This document shows, in pieces, positions 8,252-16,091 of a stretch of 64,000 nucleotides of DNA. The stretch comes from Frateuria sp. Soil773. GTDB taxonomy: Bacteria; Pseudomonadota; Gammaproteobacteria; Xanthomonadales; Rhodanobacteraceae. The stretch covers positions 323,418 through 387,417 of the forward strand of contig NZ_LMSL01000040.1 of assembly GCF_001428405.1 (NCBI RefSeq), written 5' to 3'. The position numbers and the translations under genes were made by a program. The stretch's first letter is position 1, and every line of letters begins with the position of its first letter. The notes below the pieces were generated by a model, which saw nothing but the letters and a program-made list of their open reading frames with translations, was not told the origin of the DNA and ran no database searches.

Positions 8252-8743
8252 ATGGCCAAGACCAAGGACAAAGACAACAAGGGTGGCGGCACCATCGCGC
8301 TCAACAAGCGCGCGCGCCACGAATACCACATCGACGAGCGCTACGAGGCCGGCATTGCCCTGCAGGGCTGGGAGCTGAAGGCGCTGCGCGCCGGGCGGAT
8401 CAACTTCGGCGACGGCTACGCGATCGTCCAGCACGGGGAGATCTTCCTGGTCGGCGCATCGATCCCGCCGTTGATCAGCGCCTCCACCCACGTGGTGGCC
8501 GAAGACCGGCGCACCCGGAAACTGCTGCTGCACCGGCAGGAGATCGATCGCCTGATCGGCGCCATCGAGCGCAAGGGCTACACCCTGGTACCCATCGCGC
8601 TCTACTGGAAAGGCAACAAGGTGAAGGTCGAGATCGGCGTGGCCCGCGGCAAGCAGGAACACGACAAGCGCGACACCGAAAAGGAACGCGACTGGCAGCG
8701 CGAGAAGCAGCGCACCATGCGCTCCCACAACCGCTCCGCCTGA
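8252..8743 (+). CDS. smpB: SsrA-binding protein SmpB
   Basis: 163 residues from the ATG at 8252; the open frame extends upstream but without SmpB similarity. The core reads [33 protein letters not shown], then [41 protein letters not shown] and [24 protein letters not shown]-like segments. The basic tail KEREWQREKQR-type ([20 protein letters not shown]) folds in the ribosomal mRNA channel. SmpB brings tmRNA to stalled ribosomes. Its partner gene ssrA is here at 30148-30500 on the other strand, not immediately downstream as in many genomes. Confidence 0.97.
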   Translation: MAKTKDKDNKGGGTIALNKRARHEYHIDERYEAGIALQGWELKALRAGRINFGDGYAIVQHGEIFLVGASIPPLISASTHVVAEDRRTRKLLLHRQEIDRLIGAIERKGYTLVPIALYWKGNKVKVEIGVARGKQEHDKRDTEKERDWQREKQRTMRSHNRSA

Positions 8744-8825
8744 CCGGTCGCCTGGGAAACTCGAGCATCGATTCGAAATCGCGGCGACCTCTTCCCATCG
8801 CGCATTCTTCTGCTATGATTTCGGG

Positions 8826-8910
<85 letters not shown>

Positions 8911-8915
8911 TTCAC

Positions 8916-8948
8916 GCAAAACCTCGGATCGCCGGGGTTTTGCTTTTT
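8916..8948 (+). terminator. Terminator after tRNA-Gly copy 1
   Basis: GCAAAACC (8916-8923) pairs with GGTTTTGC (8936-8943) and is followed by five thymines. Confidence 0.8.
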
Positions 8949-8989
8949 AAGCGGGTCCGCAGCCGTCCAGGTGCTGGTCCATGCGCGAT

Positions 8990-9063
8990 GGCCAGGTGGC
9001 AGAGTGGTCATGCAGCGGCCTGCAAAGCCGCGTACGCCGGTTCGATTCCGACCCTGGCCTCCA
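8990..9063 (+). tRNA. tRNA-Cys(GCA)
   Basis: 74 nt including CCA. Acceptor GGCCAGG pairs with CCTGGCC (9053-9059). The anticodon loop is CTGCAAA (GCA), and the T arm is GCCGGTTCGATTCCGAC-like. Discriminator T is typical of tRNA-Cys. It lies 81 bp after tRNA-Gly and has its own terminator. Confidence 0.97.
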
Positions 9064-9097
9064 TTGCGCTCAAGGGCTTCCACGCAAGCCCTCGAAG

Positions 9098-9122
9098 GCC
9101 CGCCACCAGCGGGCTTTTTTAT
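9098..9122 (+). terminator. Terminator after tRNA-Cys
   Basis: GCCCGC (9098-9103) pairs with GCGGGC (9109-9114) around CACCA, followed by six thymines. A weaker hairpin GGGCTT/AAGCCC precedes it. Confidence 0.85.
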
Positions 9123-9206
9123 TGGGCTTTTATCGGGCATGGCAGGGCCGGAACGCTGGCCCATGCTACGATGCGCGCCGCCCGTGGCTGCGCTCACGGC
9201 AATCAA

Positions 9207-9310
9207 GCCGGTGGCGGAACTGGTAGACGCAAGACGCTTAGAATCAGTTTCGTCACGCCCTTTCCGCTTGCGCTCGGCGCCAGTGGAGCATGAGACAGGA
9301 GCTTCCGGCA
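9207..9310 (+). pseudogene. tRNA-Leu(UAG)-like pseudogene
   Basis: The 5-prime part is a recognisable tRNA-Leu: GCCGG acceptor start, D arm GGCGGAACTGGTAGACGC and an anticodon region with TAG. The anticodon stem GACG/CGTC (9233-9236/9251-9254) encloses 14 bases instead of 7. A variable-arm-like hairpin follows, but no T arm with the TTC motif is present. The putative acceptor end CCGGC-A is followed by CAT, not CCA. It could not fold as a normal tRNA. It lies just upstream of the intron-bearing tRNA-Leu and may be a remnant of duplication or of integration at a tRNA gene. Confidence 0.6.
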
Positions 9311-9320
9311 CATCGCACTC

Positions 9321-9638
9321 GCCCGAGTGGTGAAATCGGTAGACACAAGGGACTTGAACAATTTGAGCCTTCGGATGGAAACCTCCGAAGTGAAGCCCGT
9401 CAAAGTCGGCGAAAGCCCTGGATGCTCCAGTGTCCGAGTCAACGCCGAGCCAAGCCCAAGCCGTACGCTTGGGAAGGTGTAGAGAGCAGACGGCGGGCAC
9501 CTAAGGCCGCAAGGCTACGGTGAAGGCGTGCTCCAGACCACGAACGCCCTGCGACGTGCGGGGCGGCGGCGAAAGCCGAAGTGGCAAGAAAATCCCTCGC
9601 CGAAAGGCGTGCCGGTTCGATTCCGGCCTCGGGCACCA
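9321..9638 (+). tRNA. tRNA-Leu(UAA), interrupted by a group I intron
   Basis: Exon 1 is 9321-9355 and exon 2 is 9589-9638. Spliced, they give an 85-nt class II tRNA: acceptor GCCCGAG/CTCGGGC, anticodon stem AGGGA/TCCCT, loop CTTAAAA with anticodon UAA, variable arm with CGCCGAAAGGCG, T arm GCCGGTTCGATTCCGGC, discriminator A and encoded CCA. The cut falls between U34 and A35, the same site used by cyanobacterial tRNA-Leu(UAA) group I introns. It matches E. coli leuZ in exon lengths. Accurate self-splicing is needed to make this tRNA. Confidence 0.93.
9356..9588 (+). ncRNA. Group I self-splicing intron (Azoarcus-like, 233 nt)
   Basis: The insert begins after U34 and ends with G (9588), the expected omega-G. 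Conserved core blocks are visible: CGCCGAGCCAAGC (P4/P5 side), GAAGGTGTAGAGA...AGACGGC, CACCTAAGGC, and CGGTGAAGGC...CCAGA. The P7 strands GAGCA (9484-9488) and TGCTC (9529-9533) pair perfectly and differ from the Azoarcus pair GACUA/UAGUC by compensating changes. A GAG triplet near 9367 can act as internal guide for the exon end CUU with a U-G pair at the splice site. No homing endonuclease is encoded. Confidence 0.93.
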
Positions 9639-9644
9639 ATCCGG

Positions 9645-9676
9645 AACCGCCGCTGCTTGCGCAGCGGCGGTTTTTT
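9645..9676 (+). terminator. Terminator after tRNA-Leu
   Basis: CCGCCGCTGC (9647-9656) pairs perfectly with GCAGCGGCGG (9661-9670) around TTGC, followed by six thymines. Confidence 0.92.
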
Positions 9677-10084
9677 GTGGATGCATCAACGATGCCGGCA
9701 ACTGTCCGTACAACTCGGCGATGGAGCGCTTCTTCAATCGAGCGATGCCACAGCGCCCGACGTCCGCACCCGACATCGGGCTGCGTCAGCCCGTGCAGTC
9801 AGCAACAGATGCGATCGGCTCAGGATGGCGTCCACGGAACCGGCAGCAATCCACTGCTTCATCTATCGCGGATAGCCTGATGTCGGTGGCTACGAACTTT
9901 CCGTCGGACGGATCTCCCTGCAGAATTCCGACGCCGAGCGTACTTCGTGCTTGCCCGTCGTCGTTGCGCCTCCAGGTCCGGCGTCGGTTTCCTGTTTGGC
10001 CCGTTTACACAATCCAGACATATCCCCTTTCCGGACACAGGGAGGCCATCCAACCAAGCGGATGAGCGCTCCTTCGAGGCCACG
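9677..10084. other. Intergenic region between tRNA-Leu and the araC-type gene
   Basis: About 400 bases without a credible gene. Base composition is less GC-rich than the core genome around it. No integrase, direct repeat of the tRNA end or promoter was recognised with confidence. It is the left border of the exporter gene block. Confidence 0.5.
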
Positions 10085-10906
10085 ATGGATCAGAATACAT
10101 TTCGACCCGATCGAGTCGGCGAAATCGCCAGCAAGCACATCGATTATCACAATGCCCACCGTCCCATGGCGGCAATGGAGGTCGATTGGCCCGACGGATC
10201 GTCCACTGGAAGGCACTCGCATTCCCGCGGCCAGCTCCTTTACGCGATCACCGGTGTCATGGTCGTGGAGTCGCCAATCGCGACCTGGGTGGTCCCGCCC
10301 AGTCGCGCATTGTGGCTCGCTGCGGATATGGAACACGATGTACGGATGTTCGGCGAGGTCAGGATGCGGACCGTCTTCATCGACGCGACGCAGGTGAGCG
10401 GCGTTCCCGACCAGAGCTGCGTCATTCATGTCTCTCCCCTGCTTCGCGAGCTGATCGTAGCGGCGGCCAGCGTGCCGCTCGATTATCTTCCCGATGGTCG
10501 CGAAGAACTCCTCATGCGTCTGCTCATCGAGGAGCTCCGCGTGTCCGATGTTCTTCCCCTCCATCTGCCGCTGCCGCTCGACCCGCGCATCCGGCTGGTT
10601 TGCGAGACGCTCATCGCCAGCCCATCCGAGACATCCACGGTGGCGGACTGGTCCCGCCGGCTCGGCATCGCGGAGAAGACGATCCACCGCCTCTTCGTCA
10701 AACAGACGGGCATGACCTTCGCGCAGTGGCGGGAGCAGGCGCGGCTGGTGTTCGCGCTGCGCCGGCTGGGCGCCGGCGACCGGGTGATCGATATCGCGTT
10801 CGACTGCGGTTACGCAAGCCAGAGCGCCTTCACGGCCATGTTCAGGCGGCATTTCGGGGTGACGCCGTCCGCTTTCTTCGAAGAGGTTGCTGATTCCGGC
10901 AAATAG
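10085..10906 (+). CDS. AraC-family transcriptional regulator
   Basis: 273 residues from the ATG at 10085. The N-terminal cupin part contains HSHSRGQLLYAITGVMVVE and WVVPPSRALWLAADMEHDV. The C-terminal double helix-turn-helix includes DWSRRLGIAEKTIHRLFVKQ, then MTFAQWREQARLVFALRRLG and the signature VIDIAFDCGYASQSAFTAMF. It resembles small AraC regulators of the YdiP/NimR kind that control exporters. It lies 106 bp upstream of the outer-membrane factor gene on the same strand. Two direct ACATGTCC repeats in that gap are its probable binding site. Confidence 0.92.
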   Translation: MDQNTFRPDRVGEIASKHIDYHNAHRPMAAMEVDWPDGSSTGRHSHSRGQLLYAITGVMVVESPIATWVVPPSRALWLAADMEHDVRMFGEVRMRTVFIDATQVSGVPDQSCVIHVSPLLRELIVAAASVPLDYLPDGREELLMRLLIEELRVSDVLPLHLPLPLDPRIRLVCETLIASPSETSTVADWSRRLGIAEKTIHRLFVKQTGMTFAQWREQARLVFALRRLGAGDRVIDIAFDCGYASQSAFTAMFRRHFGVTPSAFFEEVADSGK

Positions 10907-10910
10907 GGCA

Positions 10911-10978
10911 ACATGTCCCATTCGCTACACCACATGTCCTGAAGGCGCGATACAGACACACCCCGGCTTGCCTATAAA
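10911..10978 (+). promoter_or_regulatory. AraC-type direct-repeat operator and promoter of the exporter operon
   Basis: ACATGTCC occurs at 10911-10918 and again at 10932-10939, a 21-bp (two helical turns) period typical of AraC sites. A -10 element TATAAA at 10973-10978 follows with a poor -35 (ATACAG, 10950-10955), as expected of an activator-dependent promoter. Confidence 0.55.
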
Positions 10979-11012
10979 TGAGGAACCAACTTCCTCGCCA
11001 AGCCGATGCTCC

Positions 11013-12488
11013 ATGGTTCGCAAAGCCGCTCTTTTTCTTTTGTCAGCCGCAACGCTTGCCGGATGCGCCGCCGCGCCGGCTGTGCCGCCCCGGGCCACGA
11101 TCTCCCTTGCGAACGACGTTTCGCCACGCGGGGCTCCTTCGCCTGTCCCGCCGTCGTCGTGGTGGCAGCTCTATCGCGATGCCGATCTCGACACGGCCGT
11201 GCGGGAAGCGCTTGCCGACAATCGTGACCTGCGCGTCGCTGCCGCCCGTTTGCTCCAGGCACATGCGGTCCTGAGCGAGACGCGCGGCCAACTGGCGCCG
11301 CAGACGAGCATCACGGCCGGAGCCGGGGTCGGAAGCACGCTGCAGGACCAACTCGTCGCGATCAACGATCGCTCGCGGCACATACGCACCGGTCCGAGGA
11401 TCGACCTTGGCGGCGGCGTGTCATGGGAATGGGATCTGTTCGGCCGGTTGGGCTCCGAGATACGGAACGCCAATGCCGAGCTGCGGGCTTCGGCTGCGAC
11501 GGTGGATGGCGTCCGGGTTGCGGTAGCGGCCGGCGTCACCGGCGCATGGCTCGACGCATGCGGCTATGGTCATGGCCTTGAGGTCGCGCGCAACTCGCTT
11601 GCGCTGGCCGAGCACAGTCGCGACCTTTCCCAAAAAATACTGGACGCCGGCGCGGGGACACCGATCGACGTGTTGCGCGCGGATGCGCTGGTCGCGCAGC
11701 AGCAAGCCGCCATCCCGCCGCTCGAGGCCGGGCGTCGCAACGCACTGGCCGAGCTGGCCGTGTTGACCGGCCATCCGCCGGAGCCATTCGCCAGCCCGGC
11801 GGCCGCCTGCACGACGCTGCCGACGATCGCTGCCGCCGTGCCGACCGGGGACACGACTGCGATGCTCCGGCGCAGGCCCGATGTGCGGGAAGCCGAGCAA
11901 CGATTGGCCGCCAGCACGGCGCGGATTGGCGTGGCCGTCGCCGATTTGTATCCGCGCATCTCGATCGGTGCGAGTGCGGCGGATTCCTCGCCTGCGCTCG
12001 GCGACCTTGGGTCGCGGCGAAACGTCGTCTGGCGATTCGGCCCCCTGCTGAACTGGAGTTTCCCCAACCTCGCCGCCGCACGCGCGCGAGTCCGGCAGGC
12101 ACGGGCCGGAGAGGCGGCGGAACTGGCGTCGTTCGACGCCGTGATCCTCAAGGCATTGAAAGAGGTGAACCAGACCGGCGACGTCTATCGCGCCGTGCTG
12201 GAACGCCAAGCGGCTCTGACGACGGCGGCCCGGCGCAGCGCCCTGGCTGCCGGCCGGGTCGCGATCCAGCGCAGTGCTGGCGGGGCGACGGCGCTGGAGT
12301 TGCTCGATGCGCAGCGAACCTCCCTCGACGCCCAAGCCGCTCTTGCCCAGGCCGACCTGGACGTCGCCCGCGCACAGATCGCCCTTTTCAAGGCTCTGGG
12401 AGGAGGCTGGGAACAAGCTCCGCCGGTAGACCTTCCCGAACCGGACGCGTCCCGTCCACCTTCCTCCCTGACCCTATCCGCGAAGTGA
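11013..12488 (+). CDS. NodT-family outer membrane efflux lipoprotein
   Basis: 491 residues. A lipoprotein signal peptide ends in LAGC (C18). The body has the duplicated TolC-like architecture of RND/MFS outer-membrane factors: WWQLYRDADLDTAVREALADNRDLRVAAARL, VSWEWDLFGRLGSEIRNANAELRAS, MLRRRPDVREAEQRLAASTARIGVAVADLYPRISI and a final ALELLDAQRTSLDAQAALAQA helix. It forms the outer-membrane channel for the exporter whose periplasmic adaptor and inner-membrane pump follow. Its stop codon overlaps a possible GTG start of the adaptor gene (GTGA), so translation is probably coupled. The likely substrate is a hydrophobic drug or aromatic acid; the sequence does not say which. Confidence 0.93.
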   Translation: MVRKAALFLLSAATLAGCAAAPAVPPRATISLANDVSPRGAPSPVPPSSWWQLYRDADLDTAVREALADNRDLRVAAARLLQAHAVLSETRGQLAPQTSITAGAGVGSTLQDQLVAINDRSRHIRTGPRIDLGGGVSWEWDLFGRLGSEIRNANAELRASAATVDGVRVAVAAGVTGAWLDACGYGHGLEVARNSLALAEHSRDLSQKILDAGAGTPIDVLRADALVAQQQAAIPPLEAGRRNALAELAVLTGHPPEPFASPAAACTTLPTIAAAVPTGDTTAMLRRRPDVREAEQRLAASTARIGVAVADLYPRISIGASAADSSPALGDLGSRRNVVWRFGPLLNWSFPNLAAARARVRQARAGEAAELASFDAVILKALKEVNQTGDVYRAVLERQAALTTAARRSALAAGRVAIQRSAGGATALELLDAQRTSLDAQAALAQADLDVARAQIALFKALGGGWEQAPPVDLPEPDASRPPSSLTLSAK

Positions 12489-13627
12489 CGAACACCATGA
12501 CCGATACTGCAACCCTCGACCTGCCCGCAACGGCGTCTCGACGCCCAACGCGGGCGACACGCAAATCCATGCTGATGGGTGGCGCCGGCCTGCTCCTCGT
12601 CCTTGCCGTCGCATTCGGCGTCCGCTGGTGGACGGTCGGGCGCTTCATGGTCGGCACGGACAACGCCTACATCCGGGCCGATATCCTCACGGTCGCTCCG
12701 CGGGTGTCGGGCAACCTCGTCGCAGTCGAGGTCCGCGACAACCAGATGGTCCGCGCCGGCGATGTCATCGCAAGGATCGACGACCGCGACTACCGGGCAA
12801 GAGTGGACGCAGCCGAGGGCGCCCTGGCGGCCGCGCAAGCCGATGTGAGTGCCCGCCAGGCCGGAATCGCCAGCCTGGATGCCCGGTCGCGCCAGCAGCA
12901 AGGGAATATCGCGCAATGCGACGCGACGCTCGCGGCACGGCAGGCCGACAGCCGGTTGGCGGCACTGGAATACAAGCGACAGACCGCTCTCTTCGGCCAA
13001 CAGGTTTCGAGTCGGCAGAGCCTCGAAACGGCGCAGGCGAGTGCAAGCAAGGCGGCGGCCGGCGTCGCCGAGGCGCACGCGACCCTCGACACCGCCCGGG
13101 GGATGCTGCCCGTGCTGAAGAGCGAGCGCGAAGCCGGCATGGCCGATCTTCGCAAAGCCGAGGCCACGGTCCGCCAGGCGCGGGCCGCGCTCGACGCGGC
13201 CCGGCTCGATCTCGATCGCACGGTCATCCGCGCGCCATCGGCCGGGCTGGTGGGCCAGCGCGTTCTGCGCGTCGGACAATATGTCGAGGCGGGCGCGCCG
13301 CTGCTCGCGATCGTCCCCAGCGACGCCTATGTGGTCGCCAACTTCAAGGAAACGCAGACCAACCATATCCGGCCGGGACAGCCGGTCGGCATTGGGGTGG
13401 ATGCCTTTGGCGGAGAGGTGCTGAAAGGACGTGTCGACAGCTTCGCGCCCGCGTCCGGGGCTCAGTTCGCGCTGCTGCCACCGGACAATGCCACCGGCAA
13501 CTTCACCAAGATCATCCAGCGGATGCCCGTCCGCATCAGGCTCGAACCGGGCCAGACGCGTCTCGGCGACCTTCGGCCCGGCATGTCGGTCGAGGTGGCT
13601 GTCGATACGCGGGGCGACCGTCGATGA
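12485..13627 (+). CDS. EmrA/HlyD-family periplasmic adaptor subunit
   Basis: 380 residues from a GTG overlapping the previous stop, or 376 from the ATG at 12497; the sequence does not settle this. One membrane anchor lies at about 32-50 (LLLVLAVAFGVRWWTV). The lipoyl-like half-motif TDNAYIRADILTVAPRVSGNLVAVEVRDNQMVRAGDVIARID follows, then a long alpha-hairpin rich in Ala/Gln/Glu, and the second half LDLDRTVIRAPSAGLVGQRVLRVGQYVEAGAPLL. It bridges the inner-membrane pump to the outer-membrane channel. The next gene overlaps it by 4 bases (ATGA). Confidence 0.93.
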   Translation: MTNTMTDTATLDLPATASRRPTRATRKSMLMGGAGLLLVLAVAFGVRWWTVGRFMVGTDNAYIRADILTVAPRVSGNLVAVEVRDNQMVRAGDVIARIDDRDYRARVDAAEGALAAAQADVSARQAGIASLDARSRQQQGNIAQCDATLAARQADSRLAALEYKRQTALFGQQVSSRQSLETAQASASKAAAGVAEAHATLDTARGMLPVLKSEREAGMADLRKAEATVRQARAALDAARLDLDRTVIRAPSAGLVGQRVLRVGQYVEAGAPLLAIVPSDAYVVANFKETQTNHIRPGQPVGIGVDAFGGEVLKGRVDSFAPASGAQFALLPPDNATGNFTKIIQRMPVRIRLEPGQTRLGDLRPGMSVEVAVDTRGDRR

Positions 13628-15201
13628 GCGTTGCAACCAATGCCGATGGATCGGACGAGCACGTTTCCTTCCGCGCATGGGTAGCAGTGCTGGGCGGAGC
13701 GGTCGGCTGCTTCATGGCTGGCATGAACGTGCATGTCGTCAATGCCTCGCTTCCCGAGGTACGTGGCGCCCTCGGCGCGTCTTTCGAGGAAGGGTCGTGG
13801 ATCTCGACCGCCTATCTGGTCGCCGAAATCATCGTCATTCCGCTCGCCGGCTGGCTGGTGCAGGTTTTCTCGATGCGCCGCGTGCTCATGGTTGGCACCA
13901 CCGGATTCGTCTTCTTCTCCCTGCTGTGCTCGCTCGCTCCCGACATCAACACGATGATCGTCGCGCGGGCCTTGCAGGGGGCATTCGGCGGCGTCCTGAT
14001 CCCGCTCTCGTTCCAGATCATCGTGCAGGAGCTTCCGCCCTCGAAGCATCCGCTCGGCATGGCGATATTCGCCATTGCCAACAACGTCGCCCAGGCGACC
14101 GGCCCTTCGCTCGGCGGCTGGCTGACGGAAGCCTATTCCTGGCGCTGGATCTTCTACCTCCAGATTCCGCCGGGTCTGATGCTGCTGGCCGCGATCGGCT
14201 GGGCGACACCCAGGCAGGCGTCCAGTATCGATCTGCTGCGAAAAGGCGACTGGAGCGGCATCCTGACCATGGCGGTCGGCCTTTCCACGCTGCAGATCCT
14301 GCTTGAGGAAGGCCAACGCGAGGACTGGTTCTCATCGGCCCTGATCGTCAACTGCGCCATCGTCGCCGCGCTGTCCCTCACGGCCTTCGTCGTCATCGAA
14401 TTGCGCAAGCCCCACCCCTTCATCAACCTGCGGCTGATGCGCAACTACAATTTCGGCTTGGCGAGCCTGATGCAGTTCATGAGCGGCGCGGTGGTGTTCG
14501 GCGTCGTGTTCCTCGTGCCGAATTACTTTGCCGAGGCGCATGGCTGGAACGCCGAGCAGATCGGCGCGCTGATGATCCCTTACGGGCTCGTCCAGTTCGC
14601 GATGTCTTTCGCGACACCGAAGCTCATGAAATGGACCAGCGTGCGCGCCGTCATCGTTCTCGGTTTCCTGCTCATCGCGGCAGGCTGCTTCATGAACATC
14701 CATCTCGACAGCGACGCGAAGGCCAACGTCATCGTCCCTTCGCTGATCGTTCGCGGGATCGGCCAGTCGTTCGTGGTCGTGGCACTGGGCGTGATGGCGG
14801 TACAGGGGATCGACAGGAGCGAACTGGGATCCGCCTCGAGTCTGTTCTCGACCGTGCGAAACATCGGCGGCGCGATCGGCATCGCGCTCGCAGGCAGCTT
14901 CGTCGTCGAGCGCACCAAGCTCCACGCCGCGCGGATCGGCGAGGCGGTCACTCCGTTCTCGCCCGCCTATCAGGACCGGATGCTCGACCATGTCCGCTCA
15001 ATCGCTCACGCCCAGATCGACCGCGCTACCGCACTCTGGGGCACAGCGGCTGCCCCGGTCCGCGAGCGCGCCCTGGGGATGATCAACGCAAGTGTCACGC
15101 ATGAAGCCATGATCCTGTCATACAGCGACGTCTTCCTCGTGGCAGGGCTCACCATGGCGATCTGCGCCGTGGGAGGGTTGGCGATGAAGGCACGGCGTTG
15201 A
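13624..15201 (+). CDS. EmrB/QacA-family MFS drug exporter (DHA2, 14 TM)
   Basis: 525 residues with about 14 hydrophobic segments, as in the DHA2 family. Motif A-like FSMRRVLMVGTTGFVFFSLLCS and motif C-like GPSLGGWLTEAYSWRWIFYLQIPPG are clear. It is a proton-driven inner-membrane pump that forms a tripartite complex with the adaptor and outer-membrane lipoprotein encoded just upstream. The ATG overlaps the adaptor stop. The whole araC-omf-emrA-emrB block has more mixed third-codon positions than the neighbouring housekeeping genes, which may reflect transfer. Confidence 0.94.
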   Translation: MSVATNADGSDEHVSFRAWVAVLGGAVGCFMAGMNVHVVNASLPEVRGALGASFEEGSWISTAYLVAEIIVIPLAGWLVQVFSMRRVLMVGTTGFVFFSLLCSLAPDINTMIVARALQGAFGGVLIPLSFQIIVQELPPSKHPLGMAIFAIANNVAQATGPSLGGWLTEAYSWRWIFYLQIPPGLMLLAAIGWATPRQASSIDLLRKGDWSGILTMAVGLSTLQILLEEGQREDWFSSALIVNCAIVAALSLTAFVVIELRKPHPFINLRLMRNYNFGLASLMQFMSGAVVFGVVFLVPNYFAEAHGWNAEQIGALMIPYGLVQFAMSFATPKLMKWTSVRAVIVLGFLLIAAGCFMNIHLDSDAKANVIVPSLIVRGIGQSFVVVALGVMAVQGIDRSELGSASSLFSTVRNIGGAIGIALAGSFVVERTKLHAARIGEAVTPFSPAYQDRMLDHVRSIAHAQIDRATALWGTAAAPVRERALGMINASVTHEAMILSYSDVFLVAGLTMAICAVGGLAMKARR

Positions 15202-16091
15202 CGGGTCCATGGATCTGGACACACGCATGCCCGGAGTTCGACGTCTCAGGTTTGGGGCTGCCAAGCGCCCGACGGAAACCTGCTGTCCGGCACGGAGCCA
15301 TGCCTTGACTCAAACCCCCTCGCCCTCGTGGGGATGCGGGGCCGATCCCACCCCGGGCACCTGCGTGCGATGCTGGACAACGGCGGAAAATCGCCCTCGC
15401 CGCCCAACAAAAAAGGCGCCAGTGGCGCCTTGAAATGGTGCTCGGGGGTTGAGCATCCAGAAGGGGCGCCCCGCTCATCCGCTTTGCCTGACTGCCTGTC
15501 TATGTGCCGGAATCCTTCCGGCGGCGAACTGACTTGCGGGGCCACGGCAGGATGCCCGCATGCCTGCGGCGGCTCCAGCAGCGGAATCCGCCGGCGCGTG
15601 TAGGCATTCCCTCACCCTCAGGGCTGCCCAACCGTCCGCCGTGGACAAGAGCAGGGCTTCGCATCCTATCGGTTCCAGCCCCTGCATCCTCGGCGGACCG
15701 GCGCCGGTGGCCGGCTCCTGAGCAAGCACCAGCCACAACCATCGGTTCAGCGGGACAGGTATCACCTCCGGTTTCCGAGCCCCGCTTGCAGCCTTGCTTG
15801 CGTGGAGCACGGCCATTGCCCTGCCCCGCTGCATGCTTGCGCTCGCCGTGCCCGCCTTCTGCGCCCGGTCGCATTTCAGACGAATTGCGTCGCAGGCACG
15901 GCGTTGCCTCCGGTGTCCGCATAAGGGCATGGATGCCGGATACGAAGGTGTACCGGCGGCGAGCAGCATCGTTTGTCGAGGCGACCGGCATATGCGCTTG
16001 CGCGGTTCGCGAGTGTCCATGGCCGATCATGGCAGCCTGATCCAGAAGCTCGCAGCGCCGGGCAAAACACCGGCGTGCCCAGCCCGTCCGT
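15202..16091. other. 890-bp region without a supported gene
   Basis: Overlapping open frames exist on both strands (for example 15504-16040 plus and 15475-16020 minus), but their translations are Arg/Ala/Pro-rich with no recognisable motif and no ribosome-binding site. Near 15310-15395 the sequence is rich in CCCTCGCC/GGGG tracts like Xanthomonad intergenic repeats. The one clear signal is a minus-strand terminator at 15406-15432. Confidence 0.5.
15406..15432 (-). terminator. Rho-independent terminator reading leftwards
   Basis: On the minus strand GGCGCC-ACT-GGCGCC is followed by a run of six thymines. It lies about 660 bases beyond the stop of the LysR gene at 16092, so either that mRNA has a long 3-prime region or an unrecognised minus-strand transcript ends here. 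Confidence 0.75.

Noticed and set aside
15475-16040. Overlapping open frames on both strands between the EmrB-like and LysR genes
   Set aside because: Both translations are Arg/Ala/Pro-rich without motifs or ribosome sites, and they overlap each other almost fully.
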